This document shows positions 43,353 to 51,128 of a stretch of 64,000 bases of DNA, piece by piece (within the stretch, counting starts at the first letter, position 1; each line of letters opens with the position of its first letter). The stretch is from NCBI GenBank assembly GCA_040878035.1, contig JBBDMX010000024.1, positions 78,245 to 142,244 of the forward strand. The letters run 5' to 3'. The position numbers and the translations under genes were made by a program. The stretch is from JBBDMX01 sp040878035. Lineage in GTDB: Bacteria; Planctomycetota; Phycisphaerae; Phycisphaerales; Phycisphaeraceae. Below the pieces are notes generated by a model that worked only from the letters and a program-made list of their open reading frames with translations, was not told where the DNA came from and ran no database searches.

Positions 43353-44756
43353 ATGGATGCATTCATCATTCACGGCGGCAAACGGCTTCGCGGCCGGGTG
43401 CGCGTACATGGCTCCAAAAACGCCTGCCTGCCCCTGATGGCGGCGGCCCTGCTCACCGACGAGCCGGTCATCATCCGCGATGTCCCCGACCTCTCGGACA
43501 TTCGCAACATGGCCAAACTGCTGGGCACGCTGGGCTGCCAGGCCGAGTTTGCCCACGAAAACGGCCTCAACGTCGTGCGCCTGCACGTGACCGACCCCTC
43601 GGGCGTCATGGCGCACTACGACATCGTGCGCACCATGCGTGCCGGCATCTGCGTGCTGGGTCCGCTGGTCGCCCGCCGCGGCAAGGCCCAAGTCTCCATG
43701 CCCGGCGGCTGCGCCATCGGCGACAGGCCGGTCGATCTGCACCTGCGCGGCTTGGCGGGCCTGGCGGCCAAAATCACCTTGGACGAAGGCTACATCACCG
43801 CCGAGGCCCCCGGCGGCAAGCAGCGCCGACTCGTGGGCAACCGCATCTTCATGGGCGGCCCCTTCGGCTCCACCGTCCTGGGTACCGACAACGTCATGTG
43901 CGCCGCCGTACTGGCCGAGGGCATCACCATCATCGAGTGCGCCGCCTGCGAGCCGGAGGTCGTCGATCTGGCCAACATGCTCAATGCCATGGGCGCCAAG
44001 ATCAGCGGCGCCGGCGGACCACGCATCGTCATCGAAGGCGTCGAAAAGCTCCACGGCGTCGATTACACCGTCATGCCCGACCGCATCGAGGCCGGCACCT
44101 ACATCATGGCCTCCGCCATCACCAATGGCGAAGTGATCCTGGAAAATTGCCCCACCGACTCACTCACCGCCGTCCTGGACCGCCTCAATGAAGTTGGGAT
44201 CGAAGTAGAATCGATCCCCGAAACCAAAGAAGGCGCCGCGTCTTCTCCCCTACGAAGCGCCGGCCTTCAGGCCGTCCCCTCTTCCCCCGGAAACCCCATC
44301 AACCTCCTCCAGGAACACCTGCGCGAAACCGTTCGCGTCTCCTCCTCCCGACGCCTCCAACCCGTCCAGGTCGTCACCCAACCCCACCCCGGCTTTCCCA
44401 CCGACGTCCAAGCCCAACTCATGGCACTTCTGTGCCTGGCGGACGGCAACTCCATCATTACCGAGAAAATCTTCCCCGACCGATTCCTCCACGTGGCCGA
44501 ACTCCTCCGCATGGGCGCCCGGCTGATGCGCAACGGCCCCAGCGTCCTGGTCACCGGCGTCCACCAACTCGTCGGCGCCCCGGTCATGGCCAGCGACCTG
44601 CGCGCCTCGGCCGGACTGGTCCTGGCGGGCCTGGCCGCCAAGGGCGCCACCACCATCCACCGCGTCTACCACCTGGACCGCGGCTACGAACGCATGGAAC
44701 TGACCCTCCAGAGCCTCGGGGCCGACATCCAGCGCGTGGATGAGAAAGCCGTGTAG
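43353..44756 (+). CDS. murA: UDP-N-acetylglucosamine 1-carboxyvinyltransferase
   Basis: First committed step of peptidoglycan synthesis; transfers enolpyruvyl from PEP to UDP-GlcNAc. The active-site Cys is in SMPGGCAIGDRPVDLH. Other family marks are HGSKNACLPLMAAALL, PHPGFPTDVQAQLMALL and HLDRGYERMELTLQSLGA. At 467 residues it is about 50 longer than E. coli MurA. Most of the excess is a Ser/Pro-rich insertion between GIEVES and the PHPGFPTD motif (nt about 44225-44335), which contains the palindrome CGGCCTTCAGGCCG. The ATG at 43353 gives the normal N-terminus. Shows that this organism keeps peptidoglycan synthesis. Confidence 0.95.
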   Translation: MDAFIIHGGKRLRGRVRVHGSKNACLPLMAAALLTDEPVIIRDVPDLSDIRNMAKLLGTLGCQAEFAHENGLNVVRLHVTDPSGVMAHYDIVRTMRAGICVLGPLVARRGKAQVSMPGGCAIGDRPVDLHLRGLAGLAAKITLDEGYITAEAPGGKQRRLVGNRIFMGGPFGSTVLGTDNVMCAAVLAEGITIIECAACEPEVVDLANMLNAMGAKISGAGGPRIVIEGVEKLHGVDYTVMPDRIEAGTYIMASAITNGEVILENCPTDSLTAVLDRLNEVGIEVESIPETKEGAASSPLRSAGLQAVPSSPGNPINLLQEHLRETVRVSSSRRLQPVQVVTQPHPGFPTDVQAQLMALLCLADGNSIITEKIFPDRFLHVAELLRMGARLMRNGPSVLVTGVHQLVGAPVMASDLRASAGLVLAGLAAKGATTIHRVYHLDRGYERMELTLQSLGADIQRVDEKAV

Positions 44757-44774
44757 CCCAAGAACACTCCAGCA

Positions 44775-44885
44775 GGAAGAGGTAACACGGACGAACACGA
44801 ATGAACACGAATGGAAGGCAGAAGAAGGAACAGGGCCTGGCCCCTGTCCCTTCCCCATCCGTGTTCATCCCTGTTACCTCTTCCT
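44775..44885. repeat. GAACACGAATGAACACG ladder inverted repeat
   Basis: The left arm (44780-44815) has ACACGGACGA/ACACGAATGA units. The right arm (44855-44885) has ATCCGTGTTCATCCCTGTTACCTCTTC, its complement. Same family as 2311-2487. Lies between murA and the Trm112-like gene. Confidence 0.75.
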
Positions 44886-44937
44886 GTGACTGGTTCTCGC
44901 GTTCATCCGCGGCTACTTTTCCGATATGATGATCTGC

Positions 44938-45162
44938 ATGGCCACGCCCATCGACCCCGACCTTCTGGACCTGCTGGTCTGCCCGCTAACCCGTTCGCCG
45001 CTCAAGCAGGAGGGCGATGAACTGGTCGCCACCGTGGGCGGGCTGCGCTACCCCATCCGCGAGGGCATCCCCGTCATGCTCGTGGAGGAAGCAAAGATGC
45101 CGCCCGGCATCGCCAATCTGGACGAGTTCAAGCAGAAGTTCGCCGACATGATCGCCACGTAA
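44938..45162 (+). CDS. Trm112 family small protein
   Basis: A 74-residue protein of the Trm112/YcaR type: LLDLLVCPLTRSPLKQEGDELV then GGLRYPIREGIPVMLVEEA. Eukaryotic and archaeal Trm112 activate methyltransferases; bacterial roles are poorly known. Only one Cys remains (CPLTRSPL), so zinc binding through the usual CxxC is unlikely, as in many bacterial members. The ATG at 44938 matches the family start; ATGs at 44926 and 44929 are alternatives. No obvious ribosome-binding site. Confidence 0.88.
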   Translation: MATPIDPDLLDLLVCPLTRSPLKQEGDELVATVGGLRYPIREGIPVMLVEEAKMPPGIANLDEFKQKFADMIAT

Positions 45163-45642
45163 GCTGTTCCGGCTGCATGCGGCTTGGCGCTGATGCATGA
45201 TGATCCCGGGCCCGCCGCGTGTCCCACCGCTGCGCGAAGCCGCAAGCGGCTAAGCCCGCTCAGCGCGGCTTGACTTTGCCCATAACGCGGTTATCATGTT
45301 CAATGTATGAATAACTCATTACATAGGTCAGTTCATCTGTTGACGCCCATGCGAACTAGCGGCTTGGCCGCAAGTGCAGCCCCTGACATTGTCATTATCT
45401 TGCTAACTGAAGTCCAAACAATGTACACCAAATAGATTACAAGTGACGGATCGAATCGTCCGGAATGTCAGTCTGACACGCCACTGACATGGGGGCTGAC
45501 ATTTCGTAACTTCCGGAGTGACAAGGAGAAATCAAAAGATGACACTGGGGGTGGAGGGGAGGGGGGCTGACACGTGTCCAGATATCCGATTTTCATCCAC
45601 AAAGAGCCCGGCGAACCCCGACACCTACCAGCGCTACGACTG
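45163..45642. other. 480-nt gene-poor region with clustered TGACA motifs
   Basis: The first part holds a copy of the CGCGAAGCCGCAAGCGGCT repeat arm (about 45231-45252) and an AT-richer stretch. From 45384 to 45576 TGACA or its complement occurs at least nine times, including TGACATTGTCA (45384-45394), TGTCAGTCTGACA (45466-45478) and CTGACACGTGTCC (45567-45579). No gene is seen. The cluster could be a binding array or a decayed repeat. Confidence 0.55.
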
Positions 45643-46470
45643 ATGAGCCTTGACCCCGACAACCTCGACCTGTGGCGCCAATGGCGCGACGCGGTGGCCA
45701 CACCCGCCATCGACGCGGCTATCGGCGCCCTGTACGCCGACCTGGACTCGGCGGTGCAGGCACGCGGGCCGACCTGTTGGTCCAGCGGCAAGTGCTGTCA
45801 CTTCGACGCCTACGGCCACCGGCTCTACGTCACCGGCCTGGAGATCGCCTGGGTGCTGCGCCAGGTCGAGAGCGTTGCCGAGAAAACGGAGGCGTCGCCG
45901 GCTGGCGCCCTGAGCCTGCGACTGTATGCGCGCAGCCCGGCTGCGTGCCTACCAGGCATGGCGGAGGCGGGTATTCCCCAGGGCCGGAGGCCCGAAACAG
46001 TGAGTAGCTTGGGGCGTAAGCCCCAAGACAAACCAGCCCCCATCGTCTTGAGTCCCGGAGGGACGGCACATCGCACCGCATGTGCCGCCCCTCCGGGACT
46101 CAAGTCGTCGGGAGATGCTCCGATCTCGGGGCTTACGCCCCGAGCTACTCATTGTGACGAGCCTCCGGCTCTCCGGAAGGCTCCAACCGATTCAGCTCCG
46201 GTTGCCGGGGCAGATTCCCCGGACGGCTGTGTCTTCCAGGTCGATCGTCTCTGCGGCATACATGCCATGCGGCCGATGGGTTGCCGGATCTTCTTCTGTC
46301 AGGAGGGGACGCAGGCGTGGCAGCAGGAGTTGTATGAGACGTTTCTGACGCGGTTACGCGGCTTGCATGATGAGCACGGCCTGCCGTATCGCTACATGGA
46401 GTGGCGTGCCGGGCTTGCCGAGGCTTGTGGGCCTCTTGCCCCCTCTCCCCTGGGGAGAGGGCTGGGGTGA
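45643..46470 (+). CDS. YkgJ-like cysteine-cluster protein with inserted palindromic element
   Basis: Probable Fe-S or zinc cysteine-cluster protein. The first cluster is GPTCWSSGKCCHFDAYGHRLYVT, the second CVFQVDRLCGIHAMRPMGCRIFFC; this Cys spacing and RPMGCR motif match the YkgJ/UPF0153 type. Between the clusters about 75 residues (about 110-185) translate a nested palindrome (46001-46151 with flanks) and have no place in the family. The C-terminal APSPLGRGLG and the stop codon come from a second repeat (46441-46605). The ATG at 45643 was chosen. 275 residues; whether the product still folds is open. Function unknown. Confidence 0.8.
   Translation: MSLDPDNLDLWRQWRDAVATPAIDAAIGALYADLDSAVQARGPTCWSSGKCCHFDAYGHRLYVTGLEIAWVLRQVESVAEKTEASPAGALSLRLYARSPAACLPGMAEAGIPQGRRPETVSSLGRKPQDKPAPIVLSPGGTAHRTACAAPPGLKSSGDAPISGLTPRATHCDEPPALRKAPTDSAPVAGADSPDGCVFQVDRLCGIHAMRPMGCRIFFCQEGTQAWQQELYETFLTRLRGLHDEHGLPYRYMEWRAGLAEACGPLAPSPLGRGLG
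46001..46151. repeat. Nested palindrome inside the YkgJ-like gene
   Basis: The outer arms 46001-46024 and 46128-46151 pair at 23 of 24 positions. The inner arms 46047-46071 and 46080-46104 pair at 24 of 25. Further CCGGAGG/CCTCCGG pieces lie outside. The host frame stays open through all of it. Confidence 0.88.
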
Positions 46471-46605
46471 GGGGATCCAGGAACGACAATGGCGCGATCA
46501 TCAGAATCGCGTCCGGAGACCATCGGCTTTCACACTCAGCGCTCCTCCCCGGCTCCCCTCACCCGGCCTCGCGGACTCGGCCACCCTCTCCCCGGGGGAG
46601 AGGGG
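46441..46605. repeat. CCCTCTCC palindromic element overlapping the end of the YkgJ-like gene
   Basis: The end hairpins are CCCTCTCCCCTGGGGAGAGGG (46441-46461) and CCCTCTCCCCGGGGGAGAGG (46584-46603), with GGTGAGGGG/CCCCTCACC inside. It supplies the TGA of the upstream gene and reaches the stop of the convergent phosphatase gene, so it may act as a shared terminator. Confidence 0.85.
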
Positions 46606-46606
46606 A

Positions 46607-47260
46607 TTAGGTCAGCATCTCCACAACCTCGCGCGGATGCGCCACGATCGCATCCGCTCCCGCTTCCAGGAGTTCGGTTTGCTGGCGAAACCCCCACAAC
46701 GCGCCGACGGTGAACATGCCCGCGGCCTTGCCGGTGAGCATGTCCACGCGCGTGTCGCCCAGGTAAAGCCAGTGTGCCGGCGGCACGGCAAGCCGGTCGG
46801 CGATCGCCAGGGCGCCGGCGGGGTCGGGCTTGAGCGGACCATCCGGCTCGTGCCCCAGCACGGCGTCGAAGCGCCACCGGCCCAGCACGCGCTGCACCGC
46901 CAGCAGCGTCGCCGGGTGCGGCTTATTCGACAGCACCGCCGTCTTGAGTCCGCGGCGACGACATTCATCCAGCAGTTCGGCAATGCCGGGGTACGGGGCG
47001 GTGTGGTCCAACCCATGTTCGAGCTGGAATGCCTTGAACAGCGCCAACCCGCGCGTCGCCAACTCCCCATGCTCGGGCCCCAGAGCATGCTCAACCAGCC
47101 AGGGCGCGCCCTGCCCGGCCAGGTGGCGGTAGCGATCCACCGGCAGCGTGGGCAGACCCAGCGTGGCCAGCATATGGTTGCCGCCGCCGGCGATATCACG
47201 CAACGTATCGGCCAGGGTGCCGTCAAGGTCGAACATGAGAGCGTCGAAGTGATGGGGCAT
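46607..47260 (-). CDS. HAD-family phosphatase, phosphoglycolate phosphatase-like
   Basis: A 217-residue HAD hydrolase. Motif I is MFDLDGTLADT, motif II LSNKP, motif III Lys in PLKPDP, and motif IV GDTRVDM. The helical cap between motifs I and II (GHLAGQG-like HLAGQGAPWLVEHALG) resembles Gph. Phosphoglycolate is therefore a likely substrate, but HAD specificity cannot be fixed by motif alone. Convergent with the YkgJ-like gene; single gene. Confidence 0.9.
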   Translation of the reverse strand: MPHHFDALMFDLDGTLADTLRDIAGGGNHMLATLGLPTLPVDRYRHLAGQGAPWLVEHALGPEHGELATRGLALFKAFQLEHGLDHTAPYPGIAELLDECRRRGLKTAVLSNKPHPATLLAVQRVLGRWRFDAVLGHEPDGPLKPDPAGALAIADRLAVPPAHWLYLGDTRVDMLTGKAAGMFTVGALWGFRQQTELLEAGADAIVAHPREVVEMLT

Positions 47261-47275
47261 GGGGGTAGTGTAATG

Positions 47276-47394
47276 TCAGAGCCGCGCGGCGTAGGATCAG
47301 AGCCGCAAGGGGTAAGCCTGCGGACGCTCGACCGCGGGCTTACGCCGCGCGGCTCTGACCAGACTGACCGCGGGCTTACGCCGCGCGGCTCTGA
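47276..47394. repeat. Cluster of CAGAGCCGCGCGGCG palindrome arms
   Basis: Two left-type arms (47276-47293 and 47297-47323) and two right-type arms CCGCGGGCTTACG...GGCTCTGA (47332-47358 and 47368-47394) of the 4063-4127 family lie in succession. The extra arms suggest local duplication. Located between gph-like and flavin-reductase genes. Confidence 0.8.
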
Positions 47395-47482
47395 CCAGAT
47401 TGACCTTTGCATCCCGCCGCGCCGTGGGGGTATGATGCCCGCTGGGGTATCGCTTATCACACGGAATGAGGGTCCAACCCGT

Positions 47483-47968
47483 ATGGATGAGAAGAAGCTG
47501 GCGGGCATCGCTGCGGCCATGGGGCGCATTCCGCAGGGGTTGTTCGTCCTGACGGCCCGACATGAGGACCGGCGGACGGGCATCCTGGTCAGTTGGGTGC
47601 AGCAGGTATGTTTCTCGCCGCCGATGGTCGCGGTGAGCGTCGCCAAGGGCCGGCCCATCATGCCGCTCATCAGCGAGTCGCGTGCCTTTGGCCTGTGCCA
47701 GTTGTACGAGGGTGAGCGGACGATTTTCCGCAAGTTCGCCTCCGGCACGCCGGACAATGAAGACCCGTTTCTGGGGCTGGAACTGCTGCCGGACACTTAC
47801 GCCCACGTGCCGGTTCTGGCCGGGTCGATGTCGTACATGGCCTGCGAAGTGGTGCGCCATGTGGACGCCGACGGCGACCACGACATGTTCATCGGGGCCG
47901 TGCGCACCGGCAACTATCTCCAGGGCATCCCGCACGTACATCTGCGCGACAGCGGCCTGCGGTATTAA
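47483..47968 (+). CDS. Flavin reductase-like domain protein
   Basis: A 161-residue FMN-binding split-barrel protein of the flavin-reductase/flavoredoxin type. Starts with the typical IAAAMGRIPQGLFVLTARH, followed by GILVSWVQQVCFSPPMVAVSVAKG (flavin site) and the late TGNYLQGIPHVHLR. The frame is open far upstream (to 46367), but that part translates repeats and the antisense of the phosphatase gene, so the ATG at 47483 was taken; TGAGGG lies upstream. Probable role in electron transfer from NAD(P)H to flavin or another acceptor; partner unknown. Confidence 0.9.
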   Translation: MDEKKLAGIAAAMGRIPQGLFVLTARHEDRRTGILVSWVQQVCFSPPMVAVSVAKGRPIMPLISESRAFGLCQLYEGERTIFRKFASGTPDNEDPFLGLELLPDTYAHVPVLAGSMSYMACEVVRHVDADGDHDMFIGAVRTGNYLQGIPHVHLRDSGLRY

Positions 47969-47969
47969 C

Positions 47970-48175
47970 CACCAAGACACCAGGGACACCAAGAAGAATG
48001 GGAATGAACACGAAGACACGAAGACACGAAGGGGAATGAGAAAAGCGTAGCCGCAAGCGGCCAAAGCACTGGAAATCATGAATCAGGAAAATTATGTCTT
48101 CTTCGTGCCTTCGTGTTCATTCCTTCTTCTTTTTCTTCTTGGTGTCCTTGGTGTCTTGGTGGTTCAATTCGTCTG
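47970..48175. repeat. Ladder repeat (CACCAAGACACC / GACACGAAG) inverted array
   Basis: The left side has CACCAAGACACCAGGGACACC and ACACGAAG units (47970-48035). The right side (48098-48170) has their complements (CTTCGTGCCTTCGTGTTC and GGTGTCCTTGGTGTCTTGGTGG). A piece of the CCGCAAGCGG palindrome lies in the centre. It occupies the gap before the next gene. Confidence 0.75.
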
Positions 48176-48203
48176 TTGAAACGTACCCCAATCGAATTTC
48201 GCC

Positions 48204-49349
48204 ATGTCAGCCTCAGTAATTCCCATCGCGATTGACGACCCGGTGAACGCCGCGATTCTGCGGGTGTCGGAGGATCGTATTGCCGGCTTTCACGTTCGGC
48301 CGTTTGAGCAGATCAGCCGGTTGTCGGGTATTGAGTTGCCGATGGTGCTCGAGCGGATCGCGGCGATGCTGGCGGGGGGGACGATCCGGCGTGTGCGGCA
48401 GACACTGTTGACCACCAGCCTGGCGCCGGGGTCGCTGGTGGCCTGGCAGGTGCCCGACGAGCGGCTGACAACCGCCTTCGACTGGATGTTCCAGCGCGAC
48501 CCGTTTTCCGGGCACGTGGTGATCCGCACCACGGACTCGGCGACGGCCGGGAGCCGCTATCGCTTGTGGACAACGCTCAAGGTGCCGCAAGGCTACTCGA
48601 TGGACAAGCACTGCCGGCTGCTGATGCGCCAGACGGGGGCGGAGCACTACCGGCTGATGCCGGCGCGGAAGCTCTTTGCCCTGGGCGTGGGCCACCTGCG
48701 CCGCCGCGGCCTGGTGCCGGGCTCCCACAGCGAAGCGCCGGCGGAGGTCGTGGATACGAAGATCGTGCCGCTGGGCGAGTTGGACTGGCAGGTGTTGGTG
48801 CCGCTCAAGCGTGAACTGGTGGTGGGGGAGATCGTGGCTGAGCCGTGGCGGAGGCGTGCCGAGGAAGCCGGCGTTGCCTATGACGACTTCTGCCGGGTGG
48901 CGCAGTCGCTTAACGAGCGGGGGGTGGTAGGGCGGTTCTCGACGTTCCTGGAACACGTCAAGCCGCTGGCGGACGGCCAGCGGGTGACGCGGTTTAATGC
49001 GTTGTTCCATTGGGCGGTGCCCGCGGGGCGGGAGATCGAAACAGGGCGGGAAGTGGGACGGTTCCACATTATGACGCACGCCTACTGGCGCGAGGGCGGG
49101 CCGGAGTTCCGCAACGTCAACATCATGGGCGTGGCCCACGGCACGGACAAGGATCGCCTGCTGGCGCACAAGGCGGCGATTGATCGCCACTTGGCGGAGT
49201 TGGGTATTTCCGTGAGCTATACCAACGTGTTCTGGGGCGGCCGCAGCGAGATCAAGCCTTCGGAGATCGCTCCGGGGGCGTATCGAGAATGGTGCCAGAG
49301 TCTGGGCGTCGATCCGGATTCGATGCGTGACGATGCCCCCGGCGACTGA
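48204..49349 (+). CDS. Siroheme decarboxylase-like (AhbA/B, Lrp/AsnC-type) protein
   Basis: 381 residues that appear to be two related halves, each with a winged-helix-like part and an AsnC-like part. Stretches such as GRFSTFLEHVKPLADGQRVTRFNALFHWAVP resemble AhbA/AhbB/NirDLGH proteins, which decarboxylate siroheme to didecarboxysiroheme on the alternative heme or heme d1 path. In that family two subunits work together, so a two-half fusion is plausible. A DNA-binding Lrp-like role is the alternative. No other heme genes are adjacent except the distant URO-D-like gene. Medium certainty. Confidence 0.6.
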   Translation: MSASVIPIAIDDPVNAAILRVSEDRIAGFHVRPFEQISRLSGIELPMVLERIAAMLAGGTIRRVRQTLLTTSLAPGSLVAWQVPDERLTTAFDWMFQRDPFSGHVVIRTTDSATAGSRYRLWTTLKVPQGYSMDKHCRLLMRQTGAEHYRLMPARKLFALGVGHLRRRGLVPGSHSEAPAEVVDTKIVPLGELDWQVLVPLKRELVVGEIVAEPWRRRAEEAGVAYDDFCRVAQSLNERGVVGRFSTFLEHVKPLADGQRVTRFNALFHWAVPAGREIETGREVGRFHIMTHAYWREGGPEFRNVNIMGVAHGTDKDRLLAHKAAIDRHLAELGISVSYTNVFWGGRSEIKPSEIAPGAYREWCQSLGVDPDSMRDDAPGD

Positions 49350-49546
49350 TCGGTCGGGAGAATCAGGATGAACCAAGCGGGGCGGACCCGGTACCAGAAT
49401 CCGGATTAACGCCATATCCAAATAGGAACAGAAAACTTCTTGCGAATGGCCCGGAGAGGCGTAGAATCACGGGCGGCGAATTGAAGTGCATGTGCCGTCG
49501 TGGGCGACACATGATGGATCTAACCTTAAAAGAGGGAGTAGCAGCC

Positions 49547-49903
49547 ATGGCCGAGAACATTGCGCAGCATGTCAAGAAGGACGCCGAGGCGATTCAGGCG
49601 GATTTGCAGAAGGCGCTGGAGCAGCTCAAGGAGGATCTGGTGAGTGTGAAAAAGGATCTGGGGGAAGTGGCGGGGCAGTTGGCGCAGCGCGGGCGCAGCG
49701 CGGCGGGTGCGGCGCGTGAAACGCTGCGCGAGAGCGCCAGCGAACAGATGGCGCACCTGCGCCAGGCCTGGGAGACCACGCGCGAGAAGAGCGGCCAGGC
49801 CATGGAGACGACCGAGCGTTCGATTCACGATCATCCCTGGGCCAGCGTGGCGGTCGCGTTCGGCGTGGGATTGGTGCTGGGTAAGTTGATTGATCGCCGG
49901 TGA
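49547..49903 (+). CDS. DUF883/ElaB-YqjD-type membrane protein
   Basis: A 118-residue protein with a long charged helical N-part (KKDAEAIQADLQKALEQLKEDLVSVKKDLGEVAGQLAQRG) and a C-terminal membrane helix (WASVAVAFGVGLVLGKLIDRR). This is the layout of ElaB/YqjD, which tether ribosomes to the inner membrane in stationary phase in E. coli. AGAGGGAG precedes the ATG at 49547. It is probably the first gene of a three-gene set with 50151 and 50570. Confidence 0.85.
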   Translation: MAENIAQHVKKDAEAIQADLQKALEQLKEDLVSVKKDLGEVAGQLAQRGRSAAGAARETLRESASEQMAHLRQAWETTREKSGQAMETTERSIHDHPWASVAVAFGVGLVLGKLIDRR

Positions 49904-49907
49904 GACT

Positions 49908-50128
49908 TAGCCACAGATGAACACCGATGAACACAGATAGGAATGACGAAATTCGAATGACGAAATTCGAATGAAATTCCAATGATCAAATTCCAATGAC
50001 GAAACTCCAAGCTATGCAGACGCGGTATTTCATTGGTCATTGAAATTTGGAAATTCATTCGTCATTCGAATTTCGTCATTCGTCATTCTGCTTGTTTATC
50101 TGTGTCCATCTGTGTTCATCTGTGGTGA
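49908..50128. repeat. Composite ladder (CACAGATGAACACCGATG and GAAATTCGAATGAC units)
   Basis: Outer arms of the GAACACAGAT family (49908-49940 and 50095-50128) enclose a second ladder of GAAATTC/GAATGAC heptamers (49945-50000) with its complement (50030-50090). Two ladder families are therefore nested in one element between two membrane-protein genes. Confidence 0.8.
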
Positions 50129-50150
50129 AATTCGCATGGGGGCGTAAGCG

Positions 50151-50597
50151 TTGTTTGAATCGCTGGCTAAGTTCATCGTGGCGTTGTTCGACCTGATCGG
50201 GGCCGAGTTGTCGCGCCTGCGGCAGAAGCTGGACACGCGCGGTCAGCGTGCCACGGAGTTTCTGCATGCTGAGGCCGACGCGGTGCGGCAGGGCGTCAGG
50301 GGCGAGGTGGCGGCACTGCGCGACGGGGTGAACAAAGAGGCTGAACTGGTGCGCCAGAAGGTGCGTCAGGAGGGGCTAGCGCTGCGGAAAGGCGTGTGGG
50401 ACTTCGTCTTTGCGGTGGCGTTTCTGCTGGTGGGCGCGGCACTGAGCCTGGTGGGCATCATCGTGATGGTGGTGGGCTGTTACCTGCTGATTCTTGCATT
50501 GGTGGACCATCACTGGATCGCGTCCATGCTGTCGGGTGCGATCGTGTTGCTGGCTGCGGGAGGCTTGCTATGGGTATCGCGGAAACTGGCGGATTGA
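50151..50597 (+). CDS. Small membrane protein, phage-holin-superfamily-III-like
   Basis: A 148-residue protein with a charged helical N-part (residues 1-80, Arg/Glu/Ala-rich) and two membrane helices (FVFAVAFLLVGAALSLVGIIVMVVG and MLSGAIVLLAAGGLLWV). Resembles the small helical membrane proteins often found beside DUF883 genes. Starts at TTG 50151; no good ATG exists upstream. It overlaps the next gene by 28 nt, so both are probably co-translated. Confidence 0.75.
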   Translation: MFESLAKFIVALFDLIGAELSRLRQKLDTRGQRATEFLHAEADAVRQGVRGEVAALRDGVNKEAELVRQKVRQEGLALRKGVWDFVFAVAFLLVGAALSLVGIIVMVVGCYLLILALVDHHWIASMLSGAIVLLAAGGLLWVSRKLAD

Positions 50598-51001
50598 CCC
50601 CCGGATTGACCCCCGGGTTAACCCCGGATTACCCCGACGCGGCGGAACCGGGGGCCGAACCGCGGGCGGAGCCGGGGGCGGAACCGGGGGTGGAGCCGGG
50701 GGTGGAGCCGGCGCCGGAGATGCTCGAGGCGGGCGACGATGCGTCGCCGCAGCAGCGTGACGCCGACGCGGCGGAATTGCGCGTCAACGTGGCACGCATG
50801 CGGCTGTTGGAGCAGGGCGCGCAGCTCGATGACCAGGCGATCAGCCTTCCCGTGCGCTTCATCCAGCAGCATCCCCTGACGTGCCTGGCGTTGGCGGTGG
50901 CGGCGGGGCTGGTCGCCAGCCGATCGCCCCGCGCGGTGGAGTACATCTCCAGCCGAATGCTCGGCTGGGTCGAACGTGCCTCACGCGGACTGGGACGATA
51001 A
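50570..51001 (+). CDS. Membrane-associated protein of unknown function with PG and EPG repeats
   Basis: 143 residues, starting inside the previous gene at ATG 50570 with GGGAGG upstream. The N-part carries LTPG repeats and then GAEP/GVEP repeats, encoded by short tandem GC-rich repeats. The C-part has a helix with ISLPVRFIQQHPLTCLALAVAAGLVASRSP, the same DHPW/QHPL-then-membrane-helix end seen in DUF883-like proteins. It therefore likely belongs functionally with the gene at 49547. A strong hairpin follows the stop. Function unknown. Confidence 0.72.
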   Translation: MGIAETGGLTPGLTPGLTPDYPDAAEPGAEPRAEPGAEPGVEPGVEPAPEMLEAGDDASPQQRDADAAELRVNVARMRLLEQGAQLDDQAISLPVRFIQQHPLTCLALAVAAGLVASRSPRAVEYISSRMLGWVERASRGLGR

Positions 51002-51004
51002 AGA

Positions 51005-51036
51005 CAGCGCCGCATGCCTTGCGGCACGCGGCGCTG
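51005..51036. terminator. Hairpin at the end of the DUF883-type operon
   Basis: The arms 51005-51018 and 51023-51036 pair at 13 of 14 positions around TTGC, starting four bases after the stop codon. No U-tract follows. Lies between convergent genes. Confidence 0.6.
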
Positions 51037-51072
51037 AGACTCGGTCAAAGGGAAGCGGGGGTTTTAGTGGCC

Positions 51073-51101
51073 GGTGGATGGCGACCCGATCGCCACCCAC
51101 C
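51073..51101. terminator. Second hairpin between convergent operons
   Basis: The arms GGTGGATGGCGA (51073-51084) and TCGCCACCCACC (51090-51101) pair at 11 of 12 positions. Located 28 nt beyond the fibro-slime stop codon, probably serving the minus strand. Confidence 0.55.
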
Positions 51102-51128
51102 AGCCACCTGGTTTGAGTGCTTCATCGA

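Noticed and set aside
46367..47482. Long N-terminal extension of the flavin reductase frame
   Set aside because: It translates repeats and the antisense of the phosphatase gene; the family N-terminus starts at 47483.
48204..49349. Simple Lrp/AsnC regulator
   Set aside because: Not excluded, but the length and the paired AhbA/B-like stretches fit a siroheme-decarboxylase-like protein better.
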